This document shows positions 8,780-11,373 of a stretch of DNA of 11,373 nt, piece after piece (positions within the stretch are counted from its first letter, which is position 1; every line of letters starts with the position of its first letter). This DNA comes from Spirochaetota bacterium (GTDB lineage Bacteria > Spirochaetota > JAGLSM01). The stretch covers positions 1-11,373 of the forward strand of contig JAGLSM010000028.1 of assembly GCA_023135745.1 (NCBI GenBank), read 5' to 3'. Below the pieces are notes generated by a model. It saw only the letters and a program-made list of their open reading frames with translations. It was not told the DNA's origin and made no database searches. Both the position numbers and the translations under genes were made by a program.

Positions 8780-9871
8780 TTATTTCACAAGCAGTTCAGG
8801 ATTATCAATCCAAAGAGCAAAATAAGGATATTTTCCTTTTTTTAGCTTCATCATTAAAAGAAAAGGTTTGTTAAATACAAATTTTCTGGGCCCTTCCATA
8901 CTTGGTGCTCCTGTAAGCTTCATCATAATTTTTGCATCAGATTTAAGGATGGCCCCTTTTTCATTTAGTTTAAATCTAATATTCTGAACAGCTTTGGTAA
9001 TGGAGTATTTCTTAAACCCTTTATTAAGAAAACGTTTTTCATATAGCTGTGGATAACTGTGTGTCAGATCAAAATCGATTTTAGGAATATGAAGAGTTTC
9101 ATCATCTTTTAATTCAGAAGTTTTAATTTTTGTTGTCTTGATACGATGGATAACCGTTTCTATAGTTTGAAGCATGTTTTCTTGAGGGCTTATTTTAGCC
9201 AATATTATTGTATCTGATTTGGTTTTACTAAGGAGGCAGATAATAAAATCATCCTTGTTTTTATAGTCATTAACACGGATTTGTTTTGACAGTTTTTTGT
9301 GAGTTTTTTCTACAAATTTATTAATTCCAAATCCTGATATTTTGAATGATTTTTTGCCTGATATAAAAATGATTTTGTTTGTAAGTTTTTCAAAATCATT
9401 TTTAAACTCCAAATTTTTATATAAACACGCATATGAGATTATATCCGTTTTGTTTTTTAATGGTGTTAAAAGAGGGAATTTGCCGGAGAATCTATTCTTG
9501 ATAATTGAATTTATTTTTTTAATAATTCCATCTTTACCATAACCGGCTTGGGCAAGATAATCTGATTGTGAAATATCCCGGGACGTAGATAAGGATTTAT
9601 TAAGATTTGCAACCATGGGTGGTTGATTTCGGAGTTTAATATTTCCCCCAATAATTTTTGTTTTAAGCTTGTTCCATGCAAGTTGGAAAGTAGAACAGTA
9701 GATTAAGTTTACTCCTTTTTTAATACTTTCTTCCATATTGGAAGAGATGCTTGTTTTTTTTAGTTGATTCGAGCTCAGTTTTAAAAGCGGCTTTTTATTT
9801 GATTTTGAGCATGAAAACATTGCTGTTAATAAAAGTATAAATAGTATTTTAAATACCTTTTTAAAAGACAT
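8780..9871 (-). CDS. Predicted lipoprotein with divergent serpin-like C-terminal half
   Basis: The product has 363 residues. The N-terminus MSFKKVFKIL, a hydrophobic core and the lipobox MFSC (C21) predict a secreted lipoprotein. The size of the mature part (about 340) fits a serpin. Serpin-like features in order: DIISYACLYKNLEFKNDFEK (143-162), at the place of the strand 3A 'N-A-x-Y-F-k-g-x-W' segment; HIPKIDFDLTHSYPQLYEK (261-279), like the 'lPKF-x-dL-x-x-L' segment; AVQNIRFKLNEKGA (294-307), like 'hKa-iEVnEkGTeA'; FNKPFLLMMKLKKG (333-346), nearly the serpin signature; and a last strand ending in DNP (356-358). The hinge after EKG reads AILKSDAK instead of small residues, so the protein may not inhibit proteases by the classical loop-insertion mechanism. 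It has a strong own promoter and a consensus ribosome site. The lipoprotein call is firm; the serpin relation is inference from remembered motifs. Confidence 0.6.
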   Translation of the reverse strand: MSFKKVFKILFILLLTAMFSCSKSNKKPLLKLSSNQLKKTSISSNMEESIKKGVNLIYCSTFQLAWNKLKTKIIGGNIKLRNQPPMVANLNKSLSTSRDISQSDYLAQAGYGKDGIIKKINSIIKNRFSGKFPLLTPLKNKTDIISYACLYKNLEFKNDFEKLTNKIIFISGKKSFKISGFGINKFVEKTHKKLSKQIRVNDYKNKDDFIICLLSKTKSDTIILAKISPQENMLQTIETVIHRIKTTKIKTSELKDDETLHIPKIDFDLTHSYPQLYEKRFLNKGFKKYSITKAVQNIRFKLNEKGAILKSDAKIMMKLTGAPSMEGPRKFVFNKPFLLMMKLKKGKYPYFALWIDNPELLVK

Positions 9872-9877
9872 AGAGAA

Positions 9878-9883
9878 CCTCCT
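9878..9883 (-). promoter_or_regulatory. Consensus Shine-Dalgarno of the serpin-like gene
   Basis: AGGAGG on the - strand sits 6 nt before the ATG at 9871. It is the strongest ribosome site in the window and fixes this start. Confidence 0.9.
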
Positions 9884-9895
9884 AGTTCTTAGTGA

Positions 9896-9924
9896 ATTAT
9901 ATGGAGGGTATTAAGAAAGTTCAA
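9896..9924 (-). promoter_or_regulatory. Sigma-70-type promoter of the serpin-like gene
   Basis: On the - strand TTGAAC (9919-9924) and a perfect TATAAT (9896-9901) are separated by exactly 17 nt. The transcript would start near 9889, just before the AGGAGG site. Confidence 0.75.
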
Positions 9925-9936
9925 TTATTATTTATG

Positions 9937-9983
9937 CAACACGAATTTGTCCCGATCTATTGATCCGGGACAAATTCGTGTTG
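9937..9983. repeat. Long hairpin, 17-bp perfect stem
   Basis: The arms 9937-9953 and 9967-9983 are exact reverse complements (17 bp, starting CAACACGAATTTG). The inner GATC (9954-9957) and GATC (9962-9965) also pair, leaving a TATT loop and one bulged C. No T-run follows on either strand, so it is not a standard terminator. It lies just upstream of the serpin-like gene's promoter and 14 nt from the target duplication of the MITE-like element. Confidence 0.85.
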
Positions 9984-9997
9984 AGGTGTTAAAATGG

Positions 9998-10154
9998 TGA
10001 TACGTTGCACAATCCTATTTTTTTGAAAATGCAAACTCGTATATAATTAATTACATAAAGAAACCGGTTTGTAGATATAAAATAATTTGGCAATTGAATC
10101 TTTAGTCACTCAAACAGTGCATTTTTCAAAAAAATAGGTTTGTGCAACTGATAC
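9998..10154. repeat. 6-bp target-site duplication TGATAC flanking the MITE-like element
   Basis: TGATAC at 9998-10003 and TGATAC at 10149-10154 directly abut the outer ends of the two inverted repeats. This is the pattern left by cut-and-paste transposition. Confidence 0.8.
10004..10148. mobile_element. MITE-like non-autonomous element, 145 bp
   Basis: The left end (10004-10033, starting GTTGCACAA) and the right end (10118-10148, ending TTGTGCAAC) are inverted repeats of about 30 bp. They differ by one mismatch and one A/T-run indel. An exact 6-bp duplication flanks them. The 84-bp interior has no reading frame of note and contains a 10-bp palindrome AAACCGGTTT at 10061-10070. It was probably mobilised by a transposase coded elsewhere. 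The 6-bp duplication fits only some insertion-sequence families, and I cannot name the parent. The rest of the gap, 10155-10274, is AT-rich and I see nothing in it. Confidence 0.8.
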
Positions 10155-10274
10155 AGCTTCAAACAATGTATCTTTGTAATATCAATTTAAGCAGCAGGCT
10201 CGTAATATTTACCCGAAAATGTTCTGATATATAAATATATATGCCACGCCATGAAAATAGAAGTACTGTTTATA

Positions 10275-11210
10275 TTACAGGATTGGGTTTTTTTTAATGA
10301 AATTAAAAACATCATCAAGACCGGGAAGGGCGTTTGTATTTCCAAATTGCATACATTTTAACGCAGAGGCTGCAGCTGCAAATTTTAGAGATTGTTTTAT
10401 ATCCCATTTATTTACAATGCCGTAAAGCAGACTCCCGGCATGAACATCACCGGCACCGGTTGTGTCTACGGGGATGACAGGAAAGGCGGGTTGTGTGTAA
10501 GACTTGGGTGATGTTGTGCTCTTGTCAATGAATGAAGATATTGAACCATTTTTCCCGGATGTAATTACGATAATCTCTGTATTTTTAAATCTATCTCTGG
10601 CTTGATTTATTAATTCAGGAAGCTTCATATTTCCAAATGCTTCCAGGGCAAAACTCTCCGGCATTATGATTAGATTAACATATTTTAGAATATCAAGAGT
10701 TTTTTCTCTAAAAGAACCTGTGTCAATTGATATGAAACTTTCTTTGTTTTTAAAATGTTGTATGATATTTTTTATAGAGATATGTTCTCTACCGTCTATA
10801 TGGAGGATAGATGCTTCGGGCAGGGTTTCAGGATCAATATCACTGGCTTTTATTGGAGTAAGTGTTCCTGTGGAATAAGCTATTGTCCTGGTATTGCTTT
10901 TACTTTCAACCCAGACCTGAGCAAATCCTGATGAGGCTTTTTCTTCAATCAGTCCTGAACATTCTACTCCGGATTTTTTTAGACACTCTCTAATGTATTT
11001 TCCTTTTTCGTCAGTACCAATTTTACCAATAAACGATGTATTTATCCCCAATTTTGAAAGCACCCTCATAGCAGTTGGAACAGGACCACCCACCTGAGTT
11101 AAGTTTTTAACAATCAAATTTTTTGAATCCGGTTTTGGGAATTCTTCCAGTATCGAAATCTGATCAACTACAATTGCTCCAATACCAATCACATGTGATT
11201 TTTTTTGCAT
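10275..11210 (-). CDS. PfkB/ribokinase-family carbohydrate kinase
   Basis: This cytosolic enzyme transfers phosphate from ATP to a sugar or nucleoside. The product has 311 residues, typical of the family. Visible motifs are the N-terminal strand HVIGIGAIVVD (6-16); the first PfkB signature region with the GG dipeptide, QVGGPVPTAMRVLSKLG (39-55), followed by IGKIGTDEKG; and the second signature VDTTGAGDVHAGSLLYG (248-264). In the second signature D255 of TGAGD is the catalytic base and the glycines form the anion hole. ITSGKNG (217-223) is the usual ATP-side strand. The second half of the first signature is less usual (PVPTAMRVL instead of ANvAvaLArLG). The substrate cannot be settled: ribose, fructose-type sugars and nucleosides are all possible. 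A weak AGGT lies before the ATG at 11210. No strong promoter is seen; a candidate TATTAT lies at 11253-11258 with a poor -35. Confidence 0.92.
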   Translation of the reverse strand: MQKKSHVIGIGAIVVDQISILEEFPKPDSKNLIVKNLTQVGGPVPTAMRVLSKLGINTSFIGKIGTDEKGKYIRECLKKSGVECSGLIEEKASSGFAQVWVESKSNTRTIAYSTGTLTPIKASDIDPETLPEASILHIDGREHISIKNIIQHFKNKESFISIDTGSFREKTLDILKYVNLIIMPESFALEAFGNMKLPELINQARDRFKNTEIIVITSGKNGSISSFIDKSTTSPKSYTQPAFPVIPVDTTGAGDVHAGSLLYGIVNKWDIKQSLKFAAAASALKCMQFGNTNALPGLDDVFNFIKKNPIL

Positions 11211-11316
11211 TATGTACCTGTTTTATAATTTTAAATTAAGATGTGTAATAAGATAATAAACTATTTTTAAAGTGGTTTAAAAATATTACAAAATTAGGCT
11301 GCTTAACAGATCTTTG

Positions 11317-11358
11317 CATTCTCCTAACCAGAGGTTTAAACCTCTGGTTAGGAGAATG
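11317..11358. repeat. Perfect 42-bp palindrome abutting parS
   Basis: Bases 11317-11337 and 11338-11358 are exact reverse complements over 21 bp with no spacer. The arms start CATTCTCCTAACCAGAGG and the centre is TTTAAA. The match stops at 11316/11359. No T-run follows. The last two bases are shared with the parS core. It can form a cruciform or an RNA hairpin, or bind a dimeric protein. Confidence 0.95.
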
Positions 11359-11372
11359 TTTCACGTGAAACA
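11357..11372. promoter_or_regulatory. parS: parS centromere site (ParB-binding)
   Basis: TGTTTCACGTGAAACA is an exact match to the 16-bp bacterial chromosomal parS consensus. With the flanking A and T it is an 18-bp palindrome (11356-11373). ParB loads here and spreads to organise the origin region for segregation with ParA and SMC. Such sites cluster near oriC, which agrees with gyrBA in the same window. The genes beyond the right edge cannot be seen. Confidence 0.95.
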
Positions 11373-11373
11373 T

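Noticed and set aside
9048..9056. A perfect DnaA box (TTATCCACA on the - strand)
   Set aside because: It is a single copy inside the serpin-like coding sequence with no cluster of boxes or AT-rich unwinding region around it. It is probably chance, even though oriC is likely to be near.
10155..10274. ATATATAAATATATAT-rich stretch after the MITE-like element as a terminator of the sugar-kinase gene
   Set aside because: There is no GC-containing stem with a T-run on the - strand. It is plain AT-rich sequence.

Overview
The window is AT-rich (about 35% G+C by eye) and looks like chromosomal, origin-proximal DNA of a bacterium, most likely a spirochaete or near relative. Three things point this way. 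Tandem gyrB-gyrA is the usual origin-side pair in many bacteria. The last 17 bases hold a perfect ParB-binding parS site. Three predicted lipoproteins carry loose lipoboxes (LMQC, LFSC, MFSC) of the sort common in spirochaetes. The phylum is inferred from gene style only and is not proven.

Layout. Bases 1-6279 are read on the + strand: gyrB (5' end outside the window), gyrA with a GTG start 15 nt later, a clear intrinsic terminator, a flavin-reductase/flavoredoxin-like gene, and a secreted lipoprotein with an HExxH zinc-metallopeptidase motif. At about 6280 the coding strand switches, and two genes meet tail to tail 6 nt apart. Bases 6286-11210 are read on the - strand. In transcription order these are a PfkB-family sugar kinase, a 403-bp non-coding gap, a lipoprotein whose C-terminal half resembles a serpin, an M29 aminopeptidase, and a VapBC-type toxin-antitoxin operon whose toxin gene overlaps a DUF1566-like lipoprotein gene.

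Non-coding structure. The 403-bp gap (9872-10274) holds a strong promoter and Shine-Dalgarno for the serpin-like gene, a long hairpin (9937-9983), and a 145-bp MITE-like element (10004-10148) with about 30-bp terminal inverted repeats and an exact 6-bp target duplication, TGATAC. The right edge holds a perfect 42-bp palindrome (11317-11358) that runs directly into the parS site (11357-11372). The toxin-antitoxin operon has a TTGACA/TATTAT promoter whose -10 lies inside an inverted repeat, as expected for autoregulation.

How the parts fit. gyrB and gyrA make the two subunits of DNA gyrase and are probably cotranscribed. The serpin-like lipoprotein and the aminopeptidase are probably one transcription unit (48-nt gap). 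The antitoxin, toxin and DUF1566-like lipoprotein form a tight three-gene unit that looks richer in A+T than its neighbours, so it may be acquired. The best candidates for something undescribed are the serpin-like lipoprotein, the HETCH lipoprotein, the toxin-coupled lipoprotein, the MITE, and the palindrome fused to parS.
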